Positions 1 to 8,186 of a stretch of DNA of 14,175 bases are shown in pieces. This stretch comes from an uncultured Oscillospiraceae bacterium (GTDB lineage: Bacteria; Bacillota; Clostridia; Oscillospirales; Oscillospiraceae): contig CAKUHJ010000039.1 in assembly GCA_934655935.1 (NCBI GenBank), forward strand, positions 1 to 14,175, read 5' to 3'. The notes under the pieces were generated by a model. That model was not told where the DNA came from. It saw only the letters and a program-made list of their open reading frames with translations, and did not search any database. Every line of letters begins with the position of its first letter. Position 1 is the stretch's first letter. A program made the position numbers and the translations under genes.

Positions 1-806
1 GCTCCGTAGCGGACGCATGCATTGAAATACCCCATGGCAAAAGACGCCGTCTTTGCAAAGCAGACCTCAGCGGCAGCCTCGCAATGCGCCTTGGCATAGA
101 CATAGTGCTCCCGGAAGCCCAGGAAAATATCATACGTACACTTGGGATTATGGCTGAAGGACGTCCCCTGCGGATTCAGGCGATAGTGATAGAGCGGCTT
201 CATAAGGAAGCCTGTTCCCCTATCTGCATACAAAAACGGCTGGTAGGAAATCGCCAGGTCCTCATAAAATCTTCCGACCGGGAAGCGGACATGCGCCCAG
301 CATTTCCTTCTGGAAAGGCGAAGCCACACCTGCCCGCCGATGGTATCCGTCAGGGTATCGCGCACCATCTCCGCCGACGTGCGGACGGTTCCGTCCGGGA
401 AATAGAAAAAACGAAGCTCATGCTCCTGTGTTTCCCGCTCGATCTGCGCGGCGCAGAAGGCCACGTCCAGATTCTTTTCCTGAAGCATCCGCAGCAGCGA
501 AGCCAGCAGCTCCGGCTCCATCCAATCGTCGCTGTCCGCAAAGCCAATGTATTCTCCCCTGCATGCGTCCAGGCCCGCATTCCTTGCCGCCGAAGGGCCT
601 TGATTCTCCTGGTGAATCACGCAGACTCTCGAATCAGCCTCTGCATATGCGTCGCAGATCGCAGGACAGGCGTCGGGGCTGCCGTCGTCAATCAGAAGCA
701 CCTCAAGATTTCGGTGCGACTGCGCAAGAATCGAATCCACGCACTGCTTCAGATACTTTTCTACCCGATAGACCGGGACAATCACGCTGATCAGCGGTTC
801 GTGCAT
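1..806 (-). CDS. Glycosyltransferase family 2 (3' end off window)
   Basis: Reading the minus strand from ATG 806 gives 268 codons with no stop up to the left edge, so the C-terminus lies outside. It starts MHEPLISVIVPVYRVEKYL, the standard GT2 opening, followed by LLIDDGSPD (37-45), GPSAARNAGL (70-79) and the metal-binding DSDDW (91-95). FYEDL further on is in the position of the usual catalytic acid. It is a typical EPS glycosyltransferase with a GT-A fold. AAAGG lies 7 nt before the ATG; 21 bp separate it from the preceding gene. A long open frame on the opposite strand (84-1853) crosses this gene and its neighbour and is not coding. Confidence 0.93.
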   Translation of the reverse strand, partial: MHEPLISVIVPVYRVEKYLKQCVDSILAQSHRNLEVLLIDDGSPDACPAICDAYAEADSRVCVIHQENQGPSAARNAGLDACRGEYIGFADSDDWMEPELLASLLRMLQEKNLDVAFCAAQIERETQEHELRFFYFPDGTVRTSAEMVRDTLTDTIGGQVWLRLSRRKCWAHVRFPVGRFYEDLAISYQPFLYADRGTGFLMKPLYHYRLNPQGTSFSHNPKCTYDIFLGFREHYVYAKAHCEAAAEVCFAKTASFAMGYFNACVRYG

Positions 807-827
807 ATCTTCGCCTTTCTTTTTGAT

Positions 828-2012
828 TCAATCTGCGTGAAACCAGTCATTGCGCAGAATTCCGGCCCTGCTGCACGGTCCGTCGGCGTAGAGGTCCGGG
901 CTTTTTTCTCCGGCCAGCAGGTGCTGGCAGAGGTTCAGGAAGCGTTCTGCGGCAACCTCCGCATTCCACGTGGTTTCCATGGTGCGGCAGGCGGCCTCGC
1001 CCAGGCGGCGGCGCAGGGCCGCATCGTCAAGCAGGCGCTCTGCCTGCCGCTGCAGGTGCGCAGAGCTTCCGTTCTCGTAAATCAGGCCGTTTTTTCCGTC
1101 CTCCAGCAAAAACGGAACAGAGCCAATCGCATGGCTGGCAACCACGGCGCAGCCGCTGTTCATCGACTCGTTCAGCACCGCGCCCCAGCCCTCCTGAAAA
1201 TCGCTGGTAAAGAGATAGATATCCGCCTTTTCCATGTGCGCGCGCACCTGCTCCGGCGGCATGGAACCCAGCAGCGTCACACAGTCGCAAAGCTGTTCTT
1301 CTTCGATCATGGCCCGCAGCGCAGACTCCAGCTCACCGGTTCCAATCAGGTCCAGCCGGAACGCGTAGCCCTTTTGCTTGAGCGCCGCAGCCAGCCGCAC
1401 CGCCTCGTCCGGGTGCTTCCAGTCCAGAAAGCGTCCCGCCCAGAGTATCGAAACCGCGCCGCCCGACGCGGAGGCCTTCCCCTGCATCAGTGTGTCAAGC
1501 TCATAGTGCTTGACCTCCGGAAAATAGCCCCATTTGTAGGTCCGGCCCTGAAAATCCGTGTAACGGTTTACGTCAGCCGCAGTAAATGCGCTGCTGCAAC
1601 AGAAATAAATGTTTTTCCTCTCAAATGGCTTCAGATGCCGCCAAGCGCTGGCAAAATTGCGCAGCTTCCGCCGGAATCCCCCAACATTTTTAAAATATCG
1701 CTCGCTGAATTTGAAGCACAGCTTTCCCTGCCCTGCCCGCCTGCTAATCAAAGCATCCGGACAGGAGCCAAAAATCGCCACATCCGCCTCATCCAGAAGC
1801 TTCTGCGCAGCTTGTTGATTCTCCGCAGAAGCATATGCAGGCAGAACAAATGAACAGGAATGGTTCATATCGGCATAGCCCAGGCTTGTTCTTTCATCTG
1901 GGGTTGGTTCTAAACTAACAAACACATATTCTATGTTCTTCTGACGAAGCAGAGCTGAAGAAAACGGATGCTGATGATGATTCATGAAATTCGAAACCAT
2001 CAGAACTTTCAT
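828..2012 (-). CDS. Glycosyltransferase family 4
   Basis: This GT-B enzyme of 394 residues starts MKVLMVSNFMNHHQHP, contains ILWAGRFLDWKHPDEAVRL (189-207) at the head of the donor domain, and the GT4 E-x7-E motif in QEGWGAVLNESMNSGCAVV (Glu274 to Glu282). It is a cytosolic enzyme that adds a sugar to the lipid-linked unit; donor unknown. The start at ATG 2012 overlaps the polymerase stop in ATGA. The frame stays open up to 2300, but those extra ~96 codons lie within the polymerase gene, lack family similarity and are AT-rich, so they are not part of it. The gene returns to higher GC right after the polymerase. Confidence 0.92.
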   Translation of the reverse strand: MKVLMVSNFMNHHQHPFSSALLRQKNIEYVFVSLEPTPDERTSLGYADMNHSCSFVLPAYASAENQQAAQKLLDEADVAIFGSCPDALISRRAGQGKLCFKFSERYFKNVGGFRRKLRNFASAWRHLKPFERKNIYFCCSSAFTAADVNRYTDFQGRTYKWGYFPEVKHYELDTLMQGKASASGGAVSILWAGRFLDWKHPDEAVRLAAALKQKGYAFRLDLIGTGELESALRAMIEEEQLCDCVTLLGSMPPEQVRAHMEKADIYLFTSDFQEGWGAVLNESMNSGCAVVASHAIGSVPFLLEDGKNGLIYENGSSAHLQRQAERLLDDAALRRRLGEAACRTMETTWNAEVAAERFLNLCQHLLAGEKSPDLYADGPCSRAGILRNDWFHAD

Positions 2013-3145
2013 TCGAGTTCTCCTTTTCCCGCTAAATAGAACAATATATAAACAAAAACAATTCCCGGGAATCCTCCCAAAAAAATACTTGCTTCTCCGA
2101 TCGACTGAATAAAAAGGCCCAAAATGCAAATTAAAGCGATACAAGCTATTTTGTTCTGATTTAAGCGGCATTCCATAGTCTTTCTGAAAAGCATAGAATA
2201 AAAGACTGTCGTTCCAATTAATCCTGTCGAACAGACATGCGCCAATGGCGCATTGTGAGCATTTTGGAAACCTGCAACACCTAGATTTCCAAAAAGCCAC
2301 TGTATTGTATTTTGCAAATACGATAAGTACATTTTATAGGTAAACTGTCGACCAGAAAATAGATCTTTTCCTAGGACAACTATGTCACTGTATCCCTCCC
2401 TGTAAAGGATCAAATACATTGGGACAAATAGAATTGGTAAAAAGAAGCACAAAAGAACAGCAATTTTAGGCACATAGTTTTTTTTAGATAGAATTGAAAA
2501 AGGCACCACAAAAAGAGCTGCAAGAATACAGGTTCTTGCACCAGTTTTCCAAAGCAAATAGAGTAAATACAAAATTAGGACGCTAAGCGCAAATCTTTTT
2601 CTTTTCTTTCTTGTTGCTACCAGCAAAATACATACTACGCAAAAAATGTAGATGCCTGTTAAATTACTATTTCCAAAAAACAACGTAAGATTGGGAGATA
2701 TCGTTCCATCATCCCTGTAGTACGCAAAAGGAAAAAACGAATAAACTGAAAAAAGGACTCCACTACAGATCGCAAATCTCAGTATTGACTCAATCTTTTT
2801 CTCATTTTTGTAGAAAGTATTGTTTAGTGCAATAGTCCAGAACAATGCAATATAGCACAATACCGAATATAGCAATCCATCTGTATTAATGCTTGATGAT
2901 ACGATAAGGCTTATTGATAAAACCAACAAAAGAACTAAAAAAGAGAGGAACGTCTTCCTTTCAACTCTACAATAATAAGCAGTTAATCCAACGTTGCACA
3001 TTGTTGCAACTGCCCCTAGCCAGATAACGTAATGAATGATTCCAGTATTCTTAAATGGAATTAATAGAAAGAATAAAAAAGCAGCAAAAAGTTCGATATT
3101 GTGAAAAGAAATCGCCCAACGATATTGAGTCTGGTCCTTTAGCAT
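2009..3145 (-). CDS. Wzy-type polysaccharide polymerase (O-antigen ligase/polymerase-like)
   Basis: This 378-residue integral membrane protein has about ten to twelve hydrophobic segments, starting at about residue 17. A larger polar loop at about 249-300 (GYSDIVVLGKDLFSGRQ...) ends in NAHNAPLAHVCSTGLIG, the His-containing motif and Gly turn typical of Wzy and O-antigen ligase proteins. TGARTCILAA (201-210) matches the family's Arg motif. It would join exported repeat units on the outer face. Assignment rests on topology, these weak motifs and context, since Wzy proteins diverge quickly. The gene is far AT-richer than the rest: two sampled 60-base lines give 35% GC, against 65-68% in the operon head. 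The start overlaps the preceding stop by 7 bp and the end overlaps the next ATG in ATGA. Confidence 0.85.
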   Translation of the reverse strand: MLKDQTQYRWAISFHNIELFAAFLFFLLIPFKNTGIIHYVIWLGAVATMCNVGLTAYYCRVERKTFLSFLVLLLVLSISLIVSSSINTDGLLYSVLCYIALFWTIALNNTFYKNEKKIESILRFAICSGVLFSVYSFFPFAYYRDDGTISPNLTLFFGNSNLTGIYIFCVVCILLVATRKKRKRFALSVLILYLLYLLWKTGARTCILAALFVVPFSILSKKNYVPKIAVLLCFFLPILFVPMYLILYREGYSDIVVLGKDLFSGRQFTYKMYLSYLQNTIQWLFGNLGVAGFQNAHNAPLAHVCSTGLIGTTVFYSMLFRKTMECRLNQNKIACIALICILGLFIQSIGEASIFLGGFPGIVFVYILFYLAGKGELE

Positions 3146-4365
3146 TTAACCTGAACAACCTCATTTCTCAATATGCAAGCACAAAATAATCTAAGATATG
3201 CTTGATATTTTTCTGTTTCCTTAAATCTGTTTGCATTCTGGACACAGTTGTCTTTTTTGAGTATGCGGAATTTATCTTGAGCAACATACTCTGTTATTTC
3301 TTCTGCACTATGAACCACTATTCCAGACTCTTTCGTAATACATTCTGGGGCACCACCAGTATCATAAACTACAACCGGTGTACCGCAAGCAGTTGCTTCA
3401 ATATTAACAAGCCCAAGGACTTCCTCCCGCGTCGGGTTTACAAACACATCTGCCGCAGTATAAATTTCAGCCAGTTCCTTCTGGTCCTGCGTCCGGTGGA
3501 TAGAAATCACGTTCTCCGGGAGCTGCTTGTCGATCTGTGCATCTGTTCCGACGAGAACAATCCGGTATTCCGCTCCAAGGCGGCGCGCAAGCGCAATAAA
3601 GCAGTCAAGGCCTTTTTGATAGCTCCATGCAAAGGAGACTCCCAGGACGATTTTTTTCTCTGCCGGAATGCCGTAGCGCTGCCTGAAATCGCTGGGCGTC
3701 GGCTTGAATATCTGAAGGTCAATTCCGTTGTGAATCACACGGATTGGATAGCCGCAAAGAAATGACTGCTCTGCAAGTCCGGCAAGCCATTTTGAAGGAG
3801 TTACAATCGTCAGATTTTCTACGCCGCAGAACCATTTTTGCTTCAGCCTCCACATGAACCCTGCATTGTCAAAGAGAGAGGCCGGATACTGCCGGTACTG
3901 CGGGCAATGGCCGCAGCCTGTCTTCCACTTTTCGCATTTGGCAATTGTAAAATGCGGGCAGTGGCCGGTAAACGCCCAGCAGTCATGCAGCGTCCAGACT
4001 ACAGGAATCTCATGCTTCTTGATATAGCGGAACAGCATCGGCAGGTTGATATAGGAATCATGCAGATTATGAAGATGAATCACATCCGGGGAAAAGGCGT
4101 CCAGCCTTTTTAAAAGCCGATAGGTCGAAAACCACGCGAAGCAGCCGTTGAACCCTGTAATCCGGGCAAGCGCAACGCTGATTCTGCGGCTGAAAAATGT
4201 TCCGATGCGCACATAGCCGCAATCCGGCCCAGCTTCGCGGTTCGTTGTCGTAATCGGTGAAGCGCACAGAACCTCATGCCCCTGCCTTCTGGCAAGCTCC
4301 GCAATTCCAAACATGATCTTCCCTGTGCTGCCCTTTGCGCCGCCGTTAATCTGAACAATCCGCAT
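3139..4365 (-). CDS. Glycosyltransferase family 4, Cys-rich WcaC-like subgroup
   Basis: This GT-B enzyme (408 residues) opens with MRIVQINGGAKGSTGKI, typical of a colanic-acid-type GT4 subgroup. It has HLHNLHD, then WTLHDCWAFTGHCPHF and a cluster of five cysteines (129, 136, 144, 151, 154) that could bind a metal or form a structural knot. VIHNGID (210-216) and the E-x7-E motif of GT4 (Glu315 to Glu323, in EVLGLVNIE), then GTPVVVYDTGGAPE, mark the donor site. ATG 4365 with AAAGGGA upstream is chosen; the frame extends to 4491, but that part overlaps the preceding gene. Its TAA overlaps the polymerase start by 7 bp (ATGCTAA). Toward the 3' end the sequence becomes AT-richer, like the following gene. 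Confidence 0.9.
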   Translation of the reverse strand: MRIVQINGGAKGSTGKIMFGIAELARRQGHEVLCASPITTTNREAGPDCGYVRIGTFFSRRISVALARITGFNGCFAWFSTYRLLKRLDAFSPDVIHLHNLHDSYINLPMLFRYIKKHEIPVVWTLHDCWAFTGHCPHFTIAKCEKWKTGCGHCPQYRQYPASLFDNAGFMWRLKQKWFCGVENLTIVTPSKWLAGLAEQSFLCGYPIRVIHNGIDLQIFKPTPSDFRQRYGIPAEKKIVLGVSFAWSYQKGLDCFIALARRLGAEYRIVLVGTDAQIDKQLPENVISIHRTQDQKELAEIYTAADVFVNPTREEVLGLVNIEATACGTPVVVYDTGGAPECITKESGIVVHSAEEITEYVAQDKFRILKKDNCVQNANRFKETEKYQAYLRLFCACILRNEVVQVKC

Positions 4366-4376
4366 GTGTTTCCCTT

Positions 4377-5183
4377 TCACTGCTGGTCGCTGAAAAATGT
4401 ATAGCCCCTTCTCCGCATCGCCGCTTTCGCCGCCCGGAGCAGCGGCTTCGGCAGCCATTCCCTGAGCCAGGTGCGCAGCGCCAGCATCCATTCGTCCCGG
4501 CGCTTCATGGTTTCTCGGTTTCCCGAATAGATCGGGTTCTTATCAAAATAGGCCTGTGCTTTCGTCAGCACCTTTCCCTTTCGGATCACATCCAGAATGG
4601 GAAACTCATTCCGGCGGCTGTCGGCGCAGCGGGCGTGAAGCTGCCGCGCCATTTCAGTCAGCGCAACCTCATACTGCCAGGCATTGCGCGGCTGTCCCAG
4701 TGTCTTTTCCATGAAATCCTTGCGCCAAAGACCGGCGTACAGGCTGACAATGTAGTCTCCGGCCTGATTGTCCAGAAGAAAAATATCCTTTTCCAGCTCC
4801 GTCGCTTTCCGGTTTTTCAGGCTTTTCCTTGTCATCCTGAACAGGCGCAGATAATCAAGCCCCTGCGTCCGCATAATTTCAATATCGTCCGCAATCGTGA
4901 CGGACAAGATCGGTTTTGTCAGAAAATAATCATCCAGCGTAAACAGAACGTATTCTGTCTTTACGTATGGCAAAACGGCGCGCAGGCGCTCTGTAATCTC
5001 TTTTCCCTCTCCGGCTGAAAAAACCGTAACGCCCGGAAATTCACAGTCGGTCGGCTTATCCGTGACCAGAAATGTTTCTGCGTTCCGGTCCGGCCAATTC
5101 TGATTCAGCAGTTGGATGTTGGCTTTCCACAAGTCAGAAAACTTATCGCAGGTTGAAATCAGAATGGTAAAATCAGAATTCAT
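4377..5183 (-). CDS. Putative GT-A type glycosyltransferase
   Basis: This 268-residue protein starts with a GT-A-like strand (FTILISTCDKF). At 83-87 it has LDDYF after a hydrophobic strand (YVLFTLDDYF), which fits the metal- and donor-binding DxD position. It lacks the usual (I/V)DDGS and GxxxARN motifs of classical GT2 enzymes, so it belongs to a divergent branch. The C-terminus (about 238-262) is rich in Arg, Lys and Trp and could form an amphipathic helix on the membrane. Its position among glycosyltransferases supports a role in repeat-unit assembly; donor and acceptor are unknown. The start at ATG 5183 overlaps the preceding gene by 11 bp and has only a weak GGGAAAG ribosome site, suggesting translational coupling. 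Confidence 0.75.
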   Translation of the reverse strand: MNSDFTILISTCDKFSDLWKANIQLLNQNWPDRNAETFLVTDKPTDCEFPGVTVFSAGEGKEITERLRAVLPYVKTEYVLFTLDDYFLTKPILSVTIADDIEIMRTQGLDYLRLFRMTRKSLKNRKATELEKDIFLLDNQAGDYIVSLYAGLWRKDFMEKTLGQPRNAWQYEVALTEMARQLHARCADSRRNEFPILDVIRKGKVLTKAQAYFDKNPIYSGNRETMKRRDEWMLALRTWLREWLPKPLLRAAKAAMRRRGYTFFSDQQ

Positions 5184-6501
5184 GGATGCTTTCCCGCTCC
5201 GCTTGTCTCATTTTTTCAATTGCATGCTCTATCACGCCTTCTGCCGTCCGGCAGCTGACAGCCAGATTATGGTTTTCCTGCGTAACCGCAATTGCCTGCT
5301 CATAATATTGCTTCTGCAGCGCCTGATTGCAGATCAGTTCCCGGATGGACGCGGCAAGCTCTTCTTTTCTTGAGCAGACCATAGCTGCATTTGTTTCCTG
5401 CATATAGGAAACAATCCCACTCTCCAGCGGCCCATAGGTCAGAATTGCCGCCCCGCTTGCAAGAGCGTCCGCCGCCTTTGTGGAAAGCGAATAACGGGAA
5501 AGGTTGATATCCTCCGGCGCAAAGCCCTCTACAATCACTGTGATATCACTCTCTGCCATACGCTTTTGAACCTGTGCATACGGGACTGACCCCATGTAAG
5601 CAACGTTTGCGTTGTCTCTGAGCATAGCGCAGACACTTTCGTCTTTTTCGTTTGAGTAAACCTCCAGCTTGTATTCCGGATTCAGGCAGCGCAGCGCGTC
5701 CCCGATTTCAAATAGAGATCGGTTCCGCCCCATTCCGATGTTTCCAAAATAGGTAATCACCGGGTTGTCCGTTTTGACCGAAGAAAACGGCTTTCTTTGA
5801 ACGGTCGACGTCAGATAAACAGTTTGTCCATCCAAATGAAAAAACGAATTATACTTCTCTTTGATTTTATTGCTGATATAAATTGCGCTTCCCGGCCATG
5901 CCAGAACCTTGTCAATCAGCCTGCGGTATGTAGATTTGTACAGGTGATAAAACGGATTCCAGGTTTTTTCCGTATTAAAGTAATAATCGTCTCCAATACA
6001 GGAGACAATCGGAATTCGATATCTTTTTGCCGCATACAGTGCGATTTCCGGGATAAAATAATCATCCGAAAATGCCAGAAACACAGCCTCCGGCCTGAAT
6101 TCATCGAGCCAGCGGTTCAGCTTCTCTGTACACCAGAAGCGCTTTCGCCAAAGGATGCCACGAAGAAGATGCGTGAGCGGCGTATGCTTTCTGCCGAGCT
6201 TATAGGCCGCCTCTATCTTTGCACTTCCTAGTTCGAGGTCATTGTCCCTCCATTCGGCTTCCAACTCGTCATAATGGAAGAGCACGCCTGTTTCGACACG
6301 CTTCCCAAGCCAGCGCTGCAGGATTCTGTGATCGGTAATCTGAAATAAAGTTTCACAGTGGCCCTTGCAGGGCTTTTTTGTATTGGAAAAAATCTGTGCC
6401 AGATTATCTTTTTCCCAGTTATGAAAATAGGCGTCAAATGCGCGCGAGGTCGATTTTGTGTTGTAGGGAACCGTCCCGACAATCAGCACTCTTGGATGCA
6501 T
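5173..6501 (-). CDS. GT-B fold glycosyltransferase (GT4-like)
   Basis: This 442-residue enzyme begins with RVLIVGTVPYN, a Rossmann-type start. The donor-binding C-terminal half begins at VITYFGNIGMGRNRSL (about 249-263) and includes YMGSVPYAQV and LSTKAADALASGAAIL (339-354), the region that binds the nucleotide sugar in GT-B enzymes. No clean E-x7-E motif is present, so assignment to family GT4 is by general similarity only. No membrane segments are seen; it would act at the cytosolic membrane face on the lipid-linked oligosaccharide. A strong GAGGAG lies 8 nt before ATG 6501, 12 bp after the preceding stop. Its last codons overlap the next gene by 11 bp. Confidence 0.82.
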   Translation of the reverse strand: MHPRVLIVGTVPYNTKSTSRAFDAYFHNWEKDNLAQIFSNTKKPCKGHCETLFQITDHRILQRWLGKRVETGVLFHYDELEAEWRDNDLELGSAKIEAAYKLGRKHTPLTHLLRGILWRKRFWCTEKLNRWLDEFRPEAVFLAFSDDYFIPEIALYAAKRYRIPIVSCIGDDYYFNTEKTWNPFYHLYKSTYRRLIDKVLAWPGSAIYISNKIKEKYNSFFHLDGQTVYLTSTVQRKPFSSVKTDNPVITYFGNIGMGRNRSLFEIGDALRCLNPEYKLEVYSNEKDESVCAMLRDNANVAYMGSVPYAQVQKRMAESDITVIVEGFAPEDINLSRYSLSTKAADALASGAAILTYGPLESGIVSYMQETNAAMVCSRKEELAASIRELICNQALQKQYYEQAIAVTQENHNLAVSCRTAEGVIEHAIEKMRQAERESIHEF

Positions 6502-6513
6502 ACCGCATTCTCC

Positions 6514-7377
6514 TCAAACGGATTTTTTCTTTCTGCTTTTCTGTGCATCCCGCAAAAAAAATTTAAACATAACTTCTCGTAAATTATTTGGCGCCAGTGC
6601 CGAAGCAGTGCGAATTATACAGCTTGTTATATACTGTGCAGCATCAATGAACTGCTCATCCTTCATAAATCGGAATAGCTTGATCTGTGTCTTCACGTAC
6701 TTCCATCCTGCACGCCGCTTGTACATCCCTGCTCCGGCCCTCATATGGAGCAGCGGCTGAGGGATATTGTATCCCTGATACCCGGCTATCAGCAGCCTGA
6801 GCCAAAGATAGTAGTCTTCCAGAAGATAAAAATCCTGATAGGAACCGACCGCTTCAATAGATGTTTTTTTATACATCACACACGGATGGTTGAATGGATT
6901 TCGCTTCTTTGCAAATTTAAGAATTTCCGCATTTGTCTCCGGCAAAATGCGTTTTGCCGTTACCTCATCCGGCTTCTGATCAAATTCTTCCACCGTCCCT
7001 GAGCAGATACTGATCTCCGGATGCTTCTGAAAAATTTTCAGCTGACTCTCGCAGCGGTCCGGATAGGCTATGTCGTCACTGTCCATTCTGGCAATCAGTT
7101 CGTTCCGGCAATAGGAAATCCCCACATTCAGTGCGTTTCCCAGACCACCGTTTTCTCTCAGCCTGATAAGATGCAGCGTATCTCCCATTTCAAGCTGCTT
7201 TGCTTCGATTACAGCATCGAGCTCCGGGCTAAGCGGGCCGTCGCATACCAATACAAAATCATCTGCGGGAACAGTCTGGACCTGAATACTTTCGATCGCT
7301 TGTTTCAGATATGCCGCATTCTCTTTATGGTAAACTGACATTAGAACAGAGTAGGCCTGATTTGCTATCATCTCCAC
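6514..7377 (-). CDS. Glycosyltransferase family 2
   Basis: This cytosolic GT-A fold enzyme (287 residues) adds a sugar from a nucleotide donor to the lipid-linked repeat unit. It has the N-terminal SVLMSVYHKEN start of the fold, VCDGP at about 44-48, NGGLGNALNVG, and the metal-binding DSDD at 99-102, followed by a C-terminal EDYYLWLRL motif that usually carries the catalytic acidic residue. It resembles AmsE-like EPS glycosyltransferases; donor and linkage are unknown. The start is read as GTG 7377 because AGGAG lies 9 nt upstream. ATG 7404 has no ribosome site, and ATG 7371 is two codons further in. It is the first gene after the compositional break. Confidence 0.9.
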   Translation of the reverse strand: MEMIANQAYSVLMSVYHKENAAYLKQAIESIQVQTVPADDFVLVCDGPLSPELDAVIEAKQLEMGDTLHLIRLRENGGLGNALNVGISYCRNELIARMDSDDIAYPDRCESQLKIFQKHPEISICSGTVEEFDQKPDEVTAKRILPETNAEILKFAKKRNPFNHPCVMYKKTSIEAVGSYQDFYLLEDYYLWLRLLIAGYQGYNIPQPLLHMRAGAGMYKRRAGWKYVKTQIKLFRFMKDEQFIDAAQYITSCIIRTASALAPNNLREVMFKFFLRDAQKSRKKKSV

Positions 7378-7386
7378 TGCATCATT

Positions 7387-7391
7387 CTCCT
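7387..7391 (-). promoter_or_regulatory. Ribosome binding site favouring a GTG start for the GT2 gene
   Basis: AGGAG on the minus strand lies 9 nt before GTG 7377-7375. It lies inside the sequence that would be coding if ATG 7404 were used, and 15 nt before ATG 7371. The spacing therefore favours the GTG. Confidence 0.5.
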
Positions 7392-7423
7392 GAAAACGAG
7401 GCATATCACACTTTATACGATAA

Positions 7424-8143
7424 TCATGAAAAAAGAATCCGGACTGTTTTGAACAGAATTCTCAAATCTAGCCCCAGACTCCGGTTTTTGATATACTTCA
7501 CGTCCAGGGCGACCTTTTCATGCGGCGCAAGCGCGCTGCCGCCCTCGACCTGCGCAAGGCCCGTGATGCCGGGCTTGACCCGCAGGCGCTCGGAAAAGCC
7601 GTGCACATGCTCCTCAAAGGCCTCGTAAAAGCACGCGCGCTCCGGCCGCGGGCCGACCAGCGTCATCGCGCCGCAGAGCGTGCACAGCAGCTGCGGCAGC
7701 TCGTCCAGATGGTATTTCCGGAGCGTGCGCCCCACGCGCGTCACGCGCGCGTCGTCCTCGCCGTCGCACCACTGCGCGCCGCCTTCCTCCGCATGGTCGC
7801 GCATGGTGCGGAACTTCAGAATCTCAAACGGCTTCCCGTTCAGCCCCAGCCGCTCCTGCCGGTAGATCACCGGCCCCGGCGAGGAAATCCGGACCAGCAC
7901 CGCAATCACCAGCATCGGCACAAGCAGAACCGGCAGCGCAATCAGCGACGCCGCAAAATCAAACAGCCGCTTGAGCGCGTCGTACAGCCGCCGCGGCGGA
8001 AGCTCCGCCAGATTCTCCACATAGTAAATCTCGCCCTGCGCATAGTCGTACGGCATGCGCAGCGCCGGCTCCGCGCGCTCCAGAACCGCCGTCCCGGCGG
8101 AGCTCTGCGCGCGCGGCGCAGCGCCAGTTTCCATCACGTCCAT
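7424..8143 (-). CDS. Initiating undecaprenyl-phosphate sugar phosphotransferase
   Basis: This monotopic phosphoglycosyl transferase (short PglC/EpsL/WcaJ-C-terminal type, 239 residues) moves a sugar phosphate from a nucleotide sugar to undecaprenyl phosphate and starts repeat-unit synthesis. It has a single hydrophobic re-entrant hairpin (about 62-84), then SSPGPVIYRQERLG, FEILKFRTM, the catalytic Asp147-Glu148 pair in HLDELPQL, VGPRPE (163-168) and KPGITGLAQ (190-198). Which sugar it uses cannot be told. The start is uncertain: ATG 8143 is taken as the first Met after the LCP stop (43 nt gap); ATG 8134 is close, and the frame also extends up to 8263 into the LCP gene. No strong ribosome site is seen. 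It is the last gene of the GC-rich head; composition drops right after its stop. Confidence 0.9.
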   Translation of the reverse strand: MDVMETGAAPRAQSSAGTAVLERAEPALRMPYDYAQGEIYYVENLAELPPRRLYDALKRLFDFAASLIALPVLLVPMLVIAVLVRISSPGPVIYRQERLGLNGKPFEILKFRTMRDHAEEGGAQWCDGEDDARVTRVGRTLRKYHLDELPQLLCTLCGAMTLVGPRPERACFYEAFEEHVHGFSERLRVKPGITGLAQVEGGSALAPHEKVALDVKYIKNRSLGLDLRILFKTVRILFS

Positions 8144-8186
8144 ACTCTCATCCCAATACTCTCGTCTTGCCGCGTGCTTCGCGCGC

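Noticed and set aside
84..1853. Plus-strand open frame of 589 codons
   Set aside because: It runs antisense across two clear minus-strand glycosyltransferases with GT2 and GT4 motifs. Its translation is rich in Arg, His and Gln with no domain-like pattern, so it is a shadow of GC-rich coding sequence.
2013..2300. N-terminal extension of the GT4 gene to 2300
   Set aside because: The extra codons lie inside the polymerase gene. The GT-B fold starts exactly at ATG 2012, which overlaps the polymerase stop.
4366..4491. 42-residue extension of the GT4 gene
   Set aside because: It overlaps the preceding gene and has no family similarity. MRIVQINGG at 4365 is the expected start with a ribosome site.
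7392..7423. TATAAA on the minus strand as an internal promoter
   Set aside because: No matching -35 box at 16-18 nt and the gap is only 46 bp, so readthrough from the upstream gene is the simpler explanation.
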